64,000 nucleotides of DNA from Myroides pelagicus (GTDB lineage Bacteria > Bacteroidota > Bacteroidia > Flavobacteriales > Flavobacteriaceae), in assembly GCF_009711055.1 (NCBI RefSeq), contig NZ_WMJY01000010.1, positions 1 through 64,000 on the forward strand. Reading direction: 5' to 3'. The notes beneath the pieces were generated by a model. The model did not search any database, was not told the DNA's origin, and was given only the letters and a program-made list of their open reading frames with translations. Positions 1-9,254 of the stretch are shown here, piece after piece; the first letter of the stretch is position 1; each line of letters opens with the position of its first letter. The position numbers were made by a program, and so were the translations under genes.

Positions 1-103
1 TTAAATGCTGTTGCATTTATTTGTTGAATCTAAGCTACTTAAATGAGTGGATGAATATTTAATAAGAATATAATTTTTTCAAAAGAAGTAACTTGTTTTA
101 GCT

Positions 104-259
104 CATAGCGCTTTCAAATTGACAGTATCTGTTGCCAAGCTTCTGCTATACGTGCAGTATTCCTGCAGTTTACTAGCCCAGAAGCAGGTTCTTGGCAAGG
201 AAGGTGCAGGAATACTGCACGTATAGGTCAAGAAAGCACGGAAAAAAATTGTCTGTAAG
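104..259 (+). repeat. 156-bp dispersed repeat, copy 1, with a perfect 22-bp inverted repeat
   Basis: This stretch aligns without gaps to the reverse complement of 43769-43924. In a hand alignment about 124 of 156 positions are identical. Inside this copy, 146-167 and 205-226 form a perfect 22-bp inverted repeat (arm begins CTATACGTGCAGTATTCC), and TTGCCAAG at 132-139 pairs with CTTGGCAA at 191-198. No open reading frame is shared by the two copies. It could be a MITE or REP-like element or an untranslated RNA gene. The family is not recognised. Confidence 0.8.
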
Positions 260-360
260 GTAAACTACCTGTTACAATAGTCGGACTGTTAAAAAAAACC
301 AATATTGACTAAATTATTGGATAGGAGTTAGCTAATATCTGTTTTTCGGTACTGAGCCTA
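260..360. other. Non-coding stretch 3' of the histidine kinase gene
   Basis: The 360 bases before the first gene hold only the repeat at 104-259. The remaining bases are AT-rich with no supported reading frame. A short CCAATA/TATTGG inverted repeat near 299-322 has no clear T-run for the minus strand, so I do not call it a terminator. Confidence 0.4.
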
Positions 361-1686
361 TTAATACAACGGCAGATTAATACTAAACACAGTAGTTTCT
401 TCCCTTCTCTGATAAGTAAGATATCCCTTATGTAGCTCCACTATGTTTTTAGATAAAGGTAACCCAATCCCTGCTCCTTCTTCTCTAGTGGTATAGAAAG
501 GTATAAATATTTTGTGCTTTATTTCTTCGGGTACACCATTACCTGAATCAGCAATATCAATGAGTACCCGATTGTTTTTTTCAAATAAGCGAACTGAAAT
601 GTTTCTAGTTGGTTGTTTGCATACTGCATGTATGGCATTGGTAAGTAAGTTAATTAATACTTGTTCTAGTTGTTGTTTATCTACTTGTATAGCTTGTGTA
701 TCAGCTAAGTTCGTTTCAACGGTTATTTGATGTTTTTCGAAGATGGGTAGAAGGGTTTTGAGGGTATTTGTTAATAGACCTTTTAAGTTGACAAGTTGTT
801 TTTTAGGGCTAGGTAGCATCGTAAGTTTGCGGTAATTGTCAATAAATTGTTGGAGGTGGTTGGTTCGATTGACAATCGTTTGTACGCTTAGTTTGATATC
901 GTCAATATCTTCTTCTGATAGATTATCTGTTTCGTTTAAAATTTCTTGAGTATTGTGCGCAAGGGAATGAATAGGAGTCAGTGAGTTCATTATCTCGTGA
1001 GAGATAATTTTCATTAAGTTTTCCCAAGTGTCTTTTTCCTTTTTATCTAACACATTTTGTATGGAGTCTAGTAGTACAATGAAATATTCTTGTTCCTGGC
1101 TAATAGTAGTTGAGGTTTGCAACATGAACGTTTGTTTGCTCTCTTGTTCTATTTGAATATCTATAGAACCTTTAGACTCTTTAAAGTTGAGCTGGACTAA
1201 ATGGTCAGTTAATGAAGGCAGAAGTCTATTTAAGTTGTACCAAGTTCTAATGTTCGGAATGTCAAATAATTTTGTAAAATAATCATTGATAAAGAAGACT
1301 TCCAATTGATCATCTTTGCGTTCAAAGATAAGAATTCCAGTCTCTAAGCTATTTAATATATTGAGATAGACAAGTTCACGCACTTCATTTTTCTGTTGAT
1401 CGGCTTGTCGTTTCAGGTACAGTTTATGTAGATTATTCAATAACTCGTTATCTTGAGGTTTAGATGATTTTAAGCTGTAGTCTTCATATAGCATCGCTAG
1501 TACAATTCGGTCAATAGTATTGTAGAATTTTTTTTGATAAAAGTAGAACTCGACAAACAAGAGTACAATAAGACTACAGATAAATGCAAATGAATAATAC
1601 AGCTCTTGATTAAAGATGAACATAGCAGTAAATACTAAAATCAGAATAAGTAGTAAACGGAAAATAAGGTTGAGATGAAAAGACAT
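361..1686 (-). CDS. Membrane sensor histidine kinase (NtrY-like)
   Basis: This is a two-component kinase of 441 residues. Two membrane segments (about 7-25 and 31-50) leave almost no periplasmic loop, so it probably senses a membrane or cytoplasmic cue. A PAS-like region (about 100-210) is followed by the dimerisation/phosphoacceptor helix with H230 in IISHEIMNSLTP. The ATP-binding domain has an N box at 345-355, G1 DSGNG near 380-384, an F box at 394-400 and G2 GAGIGLPLS at 404-412. The gene ends the regulator-kinase pair: it starts 7 bases after the sigma-54 response regulator. Both diverge from the efflux operon, which is the likely target. All catalytic motifs are intact. The signal is unknown. 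Confidence 0.9.
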   Translation of the reverse strand: MSFHLNLIFRLLLILILVFTAMFIFNQELYYSFAFICSLIVLLFVEFYFYQKKFYNTIDRIVLAMLYEDYSLKSSKPQDNELLNNLHKLYLKRQADQQKNEVRELVYLNILNSLETGILIFERKDDQLEVFFINDYFTKLFDIPNIRTWYNLNRLLPSLTDHLVQLNFKESKGSIDIQIEQESKQTFMLQTSTTISQEQEYFIVLLDSIQNVLDKKEKDTWENLMKIISHEIMNSLTPIHSLAHNTQEILNETDNLSEEDIDDIKLSVQTIVNRTNHLQQFIDNYRKLTMLPSPKKQLVNLKGLLTNTLKTLLPIFEKHQITVETNLADTQAIQVDKQQLEQVLINLLTNAIHAVCKQPTRNISVRLFEKNNRVLIDIADSGNGVPEEIKHKIFIPFYTTREEGAGIGLPLSKNIVELHKGYLTYQRREETTVFSINLPLY

Positions 1687-1693
1687 AAGCGAT

Positions 1694-3046
1694 TTAATAG
1701 TCGTTTTTAATATTGTATTTTTCTAGACGTCTGTATAAAGCTGCTCTAGATAATCCAAGTTCATCGGCTGTTTGAGAGATATTGCCTTGGTTTTTCTCTA
1801 GTGCTTTGATGATGGATAAGCGCTCCATATCTTGTAAGGTGTTTTCTTCCGTATCACTTTGTTCTACCATAATGGCAGAAATCCCAAAGTTGCTAAGTAC
1901 TAATTGATCCGTTTCTGCTAAGATCATTGCGCGTTCGATACGATTTTCTAGTTCTCGTATATTTCCCTTCCAGTCATACTGTTGTAGCGCTTCAAAAGTA
2001 TCCTTATTGATTGAAGAAATATTGCGATTGTACTTAGTAGCATATTGTTCAATGAAGAAATTAACTAGAGGTATAATATCTTCTTTTCGCTCTCTCAGGG
2101 GAGGAAGGTTTAGTACCACGGTGTTGATGCGATAGTATAAATCTTCTCTGAACATTTTGTCGTTTACTTCCTTTTCGATATCTGTATTTGTAGCAGTAAT
2201 GATTCGGATGTCTACAGCACGTTGTTTGGACTCACCTAAGCGAATGACACTTTTCGATTGGATTACTTGCAGTAGCTTCGCTTGTAGGTGTAGTGGTACA
2301 TTACCTATTTCGTCTAGAAAGATTGTTCCTCCATTGGCTGCTTCGAAGCGACCTTCTGTATCTTGCTTGGCATCAGTAAAAGCTCCTTTGGCATAACCAA
2401 ATAACTCGCTTTCAAATAGGTTTTCGTTTAGCGATCCTAAGTCGACGTGGATAAAAGGCTGGTCTTTTCTAGGGGAGTGGTCGTGTATATATTTAGCCAA
2501 GACGTATTTACCTGTTCCATTTTCGCCAAGGATAAGTGTATTGACATCTGTAACAGCCACGCGATTTGCCATTGTGTACACTTTTTGTATTGAAGGAGCT
2601 ATACCAAGATAAACTTGTTGATCAGCTGTTGATTCTTCAAGGGTAGTTAGTTTTTTACGTGTTTGTTTGACAGCAGTTTTGACAGTCTCTACTAGTGCTT
2701 CATTATTCCAAGGTTTAAGTATATAATCAATTGCTCCAAGTTTTATTCCTTCTACTGCAGTTTCTACATTTCCAAACGAAGTCATTAAGATGACCTGTGT
2801 ATAAGGAGAAATACGCTTAATTTCTTTAAACCAGAAAATACCTTCTTTTCCATCTTCAAATCCCAAGCGAAAATTCATGTCTAATAAGACTACATCTACA
2901 GTGTTTTGAGATAAGTATTCGATTACTTTTTTAGGATTTGTATGGGTGTTTACTGTTTCGAAGTGACGTTTTAAAAGCATTTTAGCTGCAATTAGAATTT
3001 CTGAATTGTCGTCGAGGATAAGAATATTAGCAATTGTTTTTCTCAT
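1694..3046 (-). CDS. Sigma-54-dependent response regulator (NtrC family)
   Basis: The 450-residue protein has three domains. The receiver (1-120) has acidic residues D12/D13, phosphoacceptor D56, T89 and K111. The AAA+ domain (about 145-385) has Walker A GENGTGK at 174-180, the sigma-54 contact loop GAFTDA at 221-226 and Walker B TIFLDEIG at 241-248. A Fis-type helix-turn-helix occupies about 410-450. It should be phosphorylated by the kinase encoded just downstream and activate RNA polymerase-sigma-54. The residue after Walker A is Tyr181, where many family members have Glu. The divergent efflux operon and the repeated CGGACA motifs in the shared intergenic region make self-neighbour regulation likely. 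Confidence 0.93.
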   Translation of the reverse strand: MRKTIANILILDDNSEILIAAKMLLKRHFETVNTHTNPKKVIEYLSQNTVDVVLLDMNFRLGFEDGKEGIFWFKEIKRISPYTQVILMTSFGNVETAVEGIKLGAIDYILKPWNNEALVETVKTAVKQTRKKLTTLEESTADQQVYLGIAPSIQKVYTMANRVAVTDVNTLILGENGTGKYVLAKYIHDHSPRKDQPFIHVDLGSLNENLFESELFGYAKGAFTDAKQDTEGRFEAANGGTIFLDEIGNVPLHLQAKLLQVIQSKSVIRLGESKQRAVDIRIITATNTDIEKEVNDKMFREDLYYRINTVVLNLPPLRERKEDIIPLVNFFIEQYATKYNRNISSINKDTFEALQQYDWKGNIRELENRIERAMILAETDQLVLSNFGISAIMVEQSDTEENTLQDMERLSIIKALEKNQGNISQTADELGLSRAALYRRLEKYNIKNDY

Positions 3047-3067
3047 AGTAGTTGAACGGTTTTGCGA

Positions 3068-3103
3068 TATCGGACAAAGTAGTGTTCGTATTCGGACAGT
3101 CTG
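3068..3103 (+). promoter_or_regulatory. Candidate enhancer (UAS) for the sigma-54 regulator
   Basis: The divergent region carries ATCGGACA (3069-3076), TGTTCG (3083-3088) and TTCGGACA (3091-3098), which form direct and inverted half-sites. They lie about 65-95 bases upstream of a TTGGCAT element. This spacing is typical of enhancer sites for NtrC-type activators. It is an inference from position and symmetry only. Confidence 0.4.
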
Positions 3104-3160
3104 TTTTTATATTTTTATTGTAAATGCTTGGTAAATAGTCTGCTAGTTATTTAATACTAT

Positions 3161-3179
3161 TTGGCATATTTTTTCTTTT
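3161..3179 (+). promoter_or_regulatory. Possible -24/-12 promoter of the efflux operon
   Basis: TTGGCAT at 3161-3167 matches the -24 half of a sigma-54 promoter, and a T-run follows at the proper distance. The -12 dinucleotide reads CT rather than GC, so the match is partial. It lies 20-40 bases ahead of the first gene and downstream of the putative enhancer. Confidence 0.3.
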
Positions 3180-3200
3180 AAATACTTAAAAAAGAGTGCT

Positions 3201-4442
3201 ATGGACAAAGTATTACCTCGTAAAAATAGAAAAAAAGTTAAAGCTATTGTAATAGTAATTGGGATATTCCTTTTAACTTTCATTACTTATAAGACTTTCT
3301 TTCAAGATGTGGTATTGAATGTATCAAAAAAGGAGGTGCGTATTCGTGTGGTGGAAGAGGGGTATTTTGAAGATTATATTTCTTTTCAAGGACAAGTAGA
3401 ACCTTTACATTCTATGTTGGTTAATATCGTGGAAGGTGGTGCTATACAAGAGTTATTTGTGGAAAATGGTGCGATTGTAGAAACTGGTGAGCCGTTGGCA
3501 CGACTATATAACCCAAGTACAGAATACAGTTTTATGTCTCAAGAAAATGCTTTGATCGAACAGATGAATAACCTCAATGTTAGTAAGATGAATATACGCA
3601 ATCAGGAAATTAATTTAACAAAGGATTTGTTAAGTGTACAGCACGATTATAAAGAGGCAGAATTAATGTATGAGCTGAATAAGAAGTTATACGATCAAGA
3701 AGTATTGTCGAAAAGTGATTGGGAGAGGACTAAAGAAACTTTCCGCTATCAGAAAGAGCGAAAATCATTGATAGAGCAAAGCATAAGTAAGGAAAAACAA
3801 ACGAGTGAAGTACAGCTAGCACAGATTGAGCAGTCATTATATGTGATGCAAAAGAGTTTAGTCAAACTACGTGAAAACAAAGAGAACTTTCTGTTAGTAG
3901 CTCCTATATCAGGGAGGTTGTCTTCATTCGATGTGATTTTAGGAAAGACTTATACAGCAGGAGAGAGTATCGGAAAGATAGACGTCATGAAAGGATATAA
4001 ACTAGTGGCTCAAGTAGATGAGTTTTATCTTGAGCGTATTCAAGTGGGGCAAAAGGGACAGATTGATATGAAAGGTGAGTTAGTAGCAGTAGAGGTGAAG
4101 AAAATCATACCCGAAGTAAAGAGTGGGCGATTTGAGGTTCAACTAGATTTCATGATAGACAGAACATTGAAATTACAAGAAGGAACAAGTTTTGGGGTAA
4201 AGTTGTTTTTATCAGGAAAGGATAAAACGTTGTTACTTCCTAAAGGTAATTTTTACCAAGAAACCAAAGGGGAGTGGGTATATGTCGTAAAAGGAGATAA
4301 AGCAGAACGTAGAAAGGTAGAATTAGCAAGAGAGAATCCAGCTTATTATGAAGTGATTTCGGGATTAGAAGTCGGAGAAGAAGTGATTATATCTAGTTAT
4401 AGAGATTATTTAAGAGTAGAGTATTTGAATATAAAAGAATAG
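3201..4442 (+). CDS. Periplasmic adaptor subunit (MacA/HlyD family)
   Basis: The protein (413 residues) has one N-terminal membrane anchor (about 13-31) and a periplasmic body. That body shows a lipoyl-type half near 65-95, a long coiled-coil hairpin (about 110-215), the second lipoyl half (about 225-250) and beta-barrel and membrane-proximal segments to the end. It should link the inner-membrane ABC transporter to the TolC-like channel encoded at 11677. It is the first gene of the operon, and the ATPase gene starts 4 bases after its stop. The substrate is not evident. Family assignment is strong, but the exact subfamily is open. Confidence 0.88.
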   Translation: MDKVLPRKNRKKVKAIVIVIGIFLLTFITYKTFFQDVVLNVSKKEVRIRVVEEGYFEDYISFQGQVEPLHSMLVNIVEGGAIQELFVENGAIVETGEPLARLYNPSTEYSFMSQENALIEQMNNLNVSKMNIRNQEINLTKDLLSVQHDYKEAELMYELNKKLYDQEVLSKSDWERTKETFRYQKERKSLIEQSISKEKQTSEVQLAQIEQSLYVMQKSLVKLRENKENFLLVAPISGRLSSFDVILGKTYTAGESIGKIDVMKGYKLVAQVDEFYLERIQVGQKGQIDMKGELVAVEVKKIIPEVKSGRFEVQLDFMIDRTLKLQEGTSFGVKLFLSGKDKTLLLPKGNFYQETKGEWVYVVKGDKAERRKVELARENPAYYEVISGLEVGEEVIISSYRDYLRVEYLNIKE

Positions 4443-4446
4443 TATT

Positions 4447-5151
4447 ATGGTAATAAGAATTAAAGAGGTGTCTCGCGTGTTTCAAACAGAAGAAGTTGAA
4501 ACAACAGCGTTAAATAGAGTAAGTCTGGAAGTAAGAAAAGGTGAGTTTATCTCTGTGATGGGGCCTTCTGGATGTGGTAAGTCCACTTTACTAAATATTA
4601 TAGGGTTACTCGATAGTGCTACAGAAGGCAGTTATCAGCTATTAGACAAAGAAATGGTAGGACTGACAGAAGGACAACGATCAAAGGTTAGAAAAGAGAA
4701 CATAGGTTTTATTTTTCAAAATTTCAACCTCATCGATGAATTAAGTGTCTATGACAATATAGAACTACCACTGTTGTATAATAAAGTGCCAAGTGGAGAA
4801 CGCAAAAAGCGGGTGATGGAAATAGCTGAGCGCTTAAACATCGTTCATCGTCTCAAGCACTACCCACAGCAATTATCCGGAGGACAACAGCAACGTGTAG
4901 CAGTGGGAAGGGCTTTGGTTAATAATCCAAAGATTATTTTGGCCGATGAGCCAACTGGTAATTTAGATAGCAAGAATGGAAGTGAGGTAATGGAACTATT
5001 GACGGAGTTACATCAACAAGGAGCAACTATTATAATGGTTACGCACTCTAATCATGATGCTTCCTATTCGGAGCGTACAATTCTGATGAAGGACGGTATG
5101 ATTCTTTCAGAGCGAGTAAATACAAAAATTGTTGATGTTTTTTCAGAGTAA
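4447..5151 (+). CDS. ABC transporter ATPase (MacB/LolD type)
   Basis: This 234-residue nucleotide-binding subunit has Walker A GPSGCGKST at 39-47, a Q-loop QNFNLIDE near 91-98, the signature LSGGQ at 143-147, Walker B IILADEP at 163-169 and the switch histidine in MVTHSN. It belongs to the LolD/MacB/FtsE class that powers FtsX-fold permeases without transporting through the membrane domain itself. Both FtsX-fold permeases in the operon (5912 and 9255) are separate proteins, so one ATPase probably serves both. The next gene follows after 3 bases. Confidence 0.93.
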   Translation: MVIRIKEVSRVFQTEEVETTALNRVSLEVRKGEFISVMGPSGCGKSTLLNIIGLLDSATEGSYQLLDKEMVGLTEGQRSKVRKENIGFIFQNFNLIDELSVYDNIELPLLYNKVPSGERKKRVMEIAERLNIVHRLKHYPQQLSGGQQQRVAVGRALVNNPKIILADEPTGNLDSKNGSEVMELLTELHQQGATIIMVTHSNHDASYSERTILMKDGMILSERVNTKIVDVFSE

Positions 5152-5154
5152 GTT

Positions 5155-5910
5155 ATGATGCGATTTATTATTAGTTTTTTCTTGACTCTAGTAGCTCTAG
5201 TGGCAAGTGCACAGGAGACAAAATTTGTTTCAATACAAGGAGATATTAAGACCCTATCAGTGTCTTATCCGATGAATGTTTATATCGATGCAGATACATC
5301 TAGTGATCAGGTTAAAATAGAGGCAAATAGTGAGGTGATGGAGTATATCGTCGTTAAGCAAGTTGGTCAGAAACTAACTGTTGCTCTAGATCACAAGGAC
5401 AAAAAAAGAGGAGGACTTACACTAAAGACAGTGAATATTTATATCAGTCAACAGGGAATAGAAAAGTTCGTTGGAGAGGCTGCGGCAAAGATAGTTGTAG
5501 AAGGAAGGGGAAAAGTCGGTACATTAAAAATAGGACTTGATTCAGGAGCATCTTTAGTTGGAGATTTTCAGGCAACGAGTGTGCAGTTGAATTTAGATTC
5601 CTCGAGCAGGTATGAAGGAGATATTTCGGCAACTAAACTAAAAGGGAATATTGATTCAGCGGCGATTGCTAAAGTAACTGGAGATGTAAAGATTTTAGAA
5701 GTAGATGTGGATAGTATGGGGCAGTTTGAAGGAAGTGCGTTAATCGCAAAAGAGGTATATGTAAAAGCAGATTCGATGGGAAAAGCGAAAGTATACCCTA
5801 CGGAACAATTGAATGCGTCAGCGGATTCAATGGGAAGCATAGAGTATTATAATACCCCCAAAATATTGAATACAACAATGGATTCGATGGGAACAGTTAA
5901 AAAGAAATAA
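5155..5910 (+). CDS. DUF2807 secreted beta-helix protein with DSMG ladder
   Basis: A signal peptide (about 1-19, ending near VASAQE) precedes a DUF2807 (putative auto-transporter adhesin, head GIN) region. The second half is a regular ladder of D-S-x-G/S steps (DSGA, DSSS, DSAA, then DSMG four times) spaced about 17-21 residues apart, as expected for turns of a right-handed parallel beta-helix. The protein is 251 residues and probably periplasmic or surface-located. It lies between the ATPase gene and the first permease gene, with gaps of 3 and 1 bases, so it is co-expressed with the transporter. Its role there is unknown. ATGATG allows the start one codon later. Confidence 0.8.
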   Translation: MMRFIISFFLTLVALVASAQETKFVSIQGDIKTLSVSYPMNVYIDADTSSDQVKIEANSEVMEYIVVKQVGQKLTVALDHKDKKRGGLTLKTVNIYISQQGIEKFVGEAAAKIVVEGRGKVGTLKIGLDSGASLVGDFQATSVQLNLDSSSRYEGDISATKLKGNIDSAAIAKVTGDVKILEVDVDSMGQFEGSALIAKEVYVKADSMGKAKVYPTEQLNASADSMGSIEYYNTPKILNTTMDSMGTVKKK

Positions 5911-5911
5911 G

Positions 5912-8323
5912 ATGTTAAAGAACTGGTTAAAGATATATTGGTATCAAACAATGAAGCACAAGATGTACTTCTTGTTGACTGTTATCGGTCTGGCTATTGG
6001 TATAGCAGCTGTGGTATTGTCGTCATTGTATTATCTGGAGGAATCTAGTTATGACCAGTGGAATCCGAATAAAGAGAAAGTATTTGTTGTAGCAAGTCAA
6101 CTTGATAAGGACAATATTTGGACGAAGCTTCCATATCCGTTTAAGGAGAAGTTGATGGAATCTTCATCGATTGATGATGTATTGTTTTTAAATGATTATT
6201 ACGAGAGTGGGCATTTTGTTATCGATGGGAAGATTAAAGCTTATAATCATTTAGTTGAGGTTGAATCTAATTTTTTTGATTTTTTTCCTTACAAGGTTAT
6301 TAAAGGAGATAAACAAAAACCATTTACTGGGCCGAATACTGCTGTATTGAGAGACAAAATGGCTACTTATCTATTCGGAAATATAGATCCTATTGGTAAA
6401 GTAATAGAATATGATCAAAAAGAATATGTAGTATCAGGAATATATTCACTTGAAGAAAAAAGAAGTTCTTTTCAGGCTAATATTTTAGTCAATAGTCAAG
6501 ACGATAAATTAAAGGAGAATACGAATTGGGGTAGTTATAATGCGACCGCCTGGGTAAAACTAAAAGATGCCAGTAAGAAGCATGAGATAGAACAATTTAT
6601 TCAGAAACTGATGATTGATAATCTCTATCGCAAATTAGCGAAAGGAGAAGGGGTAACTTTAGAAAAGTATATGGCTAATGAAAAGCTGGAAACATATAGT
6701 TTACATCCTTTGGAAGGACAGCGTATGCTCAAGAATAAGATGCATAACGGAACAGCTGAGCGTACTGCTAATGTACAACTACTTTATATCATGTTAGGGC
6801 TGTCCACTTTAATTCTAATTCTTTCTGTACTTAATTATATTAATATGGTTACTTCTCAGATGATAGTTAGAAGTAAAGAGATAGGTACGCGAAAAGTAGT
6901 AGGAGCAAGTAAGCAAAGTTTATGGTTACAATCAATTGTGGAGACAAGCCTGACAGTTGTTATTTCATTTGCCTTAGCGATGGTAATAATAGAGTTTGCT
7001 TTACCGAGTGTCAAAGTATATCTACAAACAAGTATAGTGTTTAACCTATTTCATTTGCTCCCTTATTTAGTTGTCTTGTATGTTATTCTTGTTTTAATGG
7101 TTGGAACAATTCCAGCACTTTTCATGATGAGCTTTAAGACACTTGAAGTTCTAAAAGGGAAGATTGATAACACAAAGAAAGGGTTGCGCCTAAAGCGAGG
7201 AATGCTTGTTATTCAGTTTGTTGTTGCCTGTTTTTTTATTACGGGAGCTATAATTGTTCAGAAACAATTAGACTATATGTTAAACAAGGATCTAGGTTTT
7301 AGAGGTGAACAAGTAATGGCAGTTAATTATAATGGTAGTATTCCATGGGAGCAAAAGAGAGAGACTTATCCAAGTGTAAAAGAAGATTTACTTCAGATAA
7401 GAGGTGTACTTGGGGTGACTACTAGTAGTGTAATATGGGGTTCAGGAGGAAGTAGTAGTAGATTGTATTATAATCAACAATCAGTACAAGTCCAAAACGG
7501 AGCAATGGATTACAACTTTTTAGAGATGATGCAGATTAAACTAAAGGAGGGAAGAATGTTGTCCTCTGTATATGCATCAGATAGTATATCCAATGTATTA
7601 GTCAATGAAGCAGTAATTACTGAATTGGGTATGGATAATCCAATAGGTAAAACGATTGATTGGAACGAGGAAAAGTTTACAATTGTAGATGTTGTAGAGA
7701 ACTATCATATGTATGGATTGAAAACGGCTTATATACCGACGATTTTTATGTATTATGAAACGATACCTTGGGCTGGTAATACGATTAATTTCGTCTTATT
7801 AAAGCTTGATATGAAGGATGTAGACTATACGATGCGTGAAGTTGAAAAGGTATGGAAAAAAAGAGGTATTACGAATACGAGCATTGATTATGAGTTTGTT
7901 GATAGTGTATTTGAAAAGACTTTTCAATCGACAAAGAAGGAACGCAATGTTTTTCTAATATTGAATGGTATTGTCATATTCATTGCGTTGTTTGGTCTGT
8001 ATAGTTTAGCATCTTTTACAATTAATAATCGGTTAAAAGAAGTAGCAATACATAAAGTTCTCGGAGCGGATAGTAGAGATTTGATAGTTAATTTATCCCT
8101 ACAATATATATTATTAGCTCTAGTGGGTTTTGTAATCTCTGTTTTTCCAAGCTATTACTTATTAAATGAATGGCTGAAAGAGTATGCGTTTCGCATTGAG
8201 ATTGGATTATTCCCTTTTGTACTTTGTTTCGGTGTGATCTTGCTATTAACGACTTTAATTGTTTGGATCAAGGCTTGGTCTGCTAGTCGATTAAATATTT
8301 TAAGGTATATAAAATACGAGTAA
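5912..8323 (+). CDS. FtsX-fold ABC permease (MacB-like), first copy
   Basis: The protein (803 residues) has the layout of large Bacteroidota MacB-type permeases. There is one N-terminal membrane helix (about 19-41), a periplasmic MacB core domain, a three-helix FtsX block (about 285-410), then a second periplasmic domain opened by a helix near 430-450, and a final FtsX block (about 685-795). The motif IGTRKVVGASK and its counterpart EVAIHKVLGAD mark the two coupling regions. It works with the ATPase at 4447 and the adaptor at 3201, using mechanotransmission rather than a channel. It shares layout with the permease at 9255, and the two may form a heterodimer. Confidence 0.9.
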   Translation: MLKNWLKIYWYQTMKHKMYFLLTVIGLAIGIAAVVLSSLYYLEESSYDQWNPNKEKVFVVASQLDKDNIWTKLPYPFKEKLMESSSIDDVLFLNDYYESGHFVIDGKIKAYNHLVEVESNFFDFFPYKVIKGDKQKPFTGPNTAVLRDKMATYLFGNIDPIGKVIEYDQKEYVVSGIYSLEEKRSSFQANILVNSQDDKLKENTNWGSYNATAWVKLKDASKKHEIEQFIQKLMIDNLYRKLAKGEGVTLEKYMANEKLETYSLHPLEGQRMLKNKMHNGTAERTANVQLLYIMLGLSTLILILSVLNYINMVTSQMIVRSKEIGTRKVVGASKQSLWLQSIVETSLTVVISFALAMVIIEFALPSVKVYLQTSIVFNLFHLLPYLVVLYVILVLMVGTIPALFMMSFKTLEVLKGKIDNTKKGLRLKRGMLVIQFVVACFFITGAIIVQKQLDYMLNKDLGFRGEQVMAVNYNGSIPWEQKRETYPSVKEDLLQIRGVLGVTTSSVIWGSGGSSSRLYYNQQSVQVQNGAMDYNFLEMMQIKLKEGRMLSSVYASDSISNVLVNEAVITELGMDNPIGKTIDWNEEKFTIVDVVENYHMYGLKTAYIPTIFMYYETIPWAGNTINFVLLKLDMKDVDYTMREVEKVWKKRGITNTSIDYEFVDSVFEKTFQSTKKERNVFLILNGIVIFIALFGLYSLASFTINNRLKEVAIHKVLGADSRDLIVNLSLQYILLALVGFVISVFPSYYLLNEWLKEYAFRIEIGLFPFVLCFGVILLLTTLIVWIKAWSASRLNILRYIKYE

Positions 8324-8383
8324 TATTTTGTAACAAATGATTGGGTACCAAAGACTAATAAAGAAACTATAAAATTTTAAAAA

Positions 8384-9220
8384 ATGAAAAAAGTAATGTT
8401 GTTCTTCTTATTGATAGGAGGAAGTGTATTTGCACAGGTTAAAGAAACACGTCAAGTTAATGACTTTAGTACAATTGGAGTATCACAAGGTATCCAAGTG
8501 AAGTTTACTTATGGAGAAAAGAAAGCAATTGAGGTTGATGCAGAGGATAAAGAGTTGTTGGATAAAATAATGACAGAAGTTAGTGCTAATGGTCATCTTT
8601 CAATTTATGTGGAAGGGAAGACAGTGAAGAAAAGAAATAGTGTTAAAACAGTATCTTATGGGACGAATGGAAAGTCTGTAGTAGTGACAATTAGCAACCC
8701 TACACTAGAAGGTGTATCGGCCAAATCATCGGGTAAATTCGAGTTACTAAATCAAGCGAAGGCTAGACACTTTAAATTGGCCGTTAGTAGTTCTGGAAAA
8801 TACACTGGGCAAAAGGTAACAGCTGATGAATTGGATATTGATTTGAGTTCTTCAGGTAAAGCAACAGGTGCTTTTAATGTAATGAATGAAACGGAGATTA
8901 ACACTAGTTCATCAGGCAAAGGAGAGTTTGAATTAACTACGAATGATCTAGAAGTATCAGTAAGCAGTTCTGGAAAGCTTAGTCTCAAAGGGAAAGCTCA
9001 AAAAGTGGACGCTCGTGTATCAAGTTCTGGAAAAATTGTAGCCGATGGTCTTGAGACAAAGGAGTTAGAAGGTTCAGCTAGTTCTTCAGGAGCAATGACT
9101 TTTCGTGTATCAGAAAAGGTAGAGGCCAAGGCGAGCTCGTCAGGTAAAATATCGTATATCGGCAATCCACAGGTAGAACGTAAGACATCTTCTGGGGGAA
9201 AGGTGCATAAAATAGAGTAG
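8384..9220 (+). CDS. DUF2807 secreted beta-helix protein with SSSGK ladder
   Basis: A signal peptide (about 1-17, GSVFAQ) leads into a 278-residue DUF2807 protein. From about residue 110 to the end the motif SSSGK or a close variant occurs about every 18-20 residues, nine times in all, ending with TSSGGK. One serine/glycine/lysine face would line up along a parallel beta-helix. It sits between the two permease genes, 60 bases after the first and 34 before the second. It is a sister of the protein at 5155, but its ladder uses Ser-Gly-Lys in place of Asp-Ser-Met-Gly. Function is unknown. An adhesin or envelope-stress role is only a guess. Confidence 0.82.
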   Translation: MKKVMLFFLLIGGSVFAQVKETRQVNDFSTIGVSQGIQVKFTYGEKKAIEVDAEDKELLDKIMTEVSANGHLSIYVEGKTVKKRNSVKTVSYGTNGKSVVVTISNPTLEGVSAKSSGKFELLNQAKARHFKLAVSSSGKYTGQKVTADELDIDLSSSGKATGAFNVMNETEINTSSSGKGEFELTTNDLEVSVSSSGKLSLKGKAQKVDARVSSSGKIVADGLETKELEGSASSSGAMTFRVSEKVEAKASSSGKISYIGNPQVERKTSSGGKVHKIE

Positions 9221-9254
9221 GTTTTTAATAAATAATGATAAAATAAGGGTTCGA

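Noticed and set aside
3161..3179. A firm sigma-54 promoter call
   Set aside because: The -12 GC is missing, so it is kept only as a low-confidence feature.
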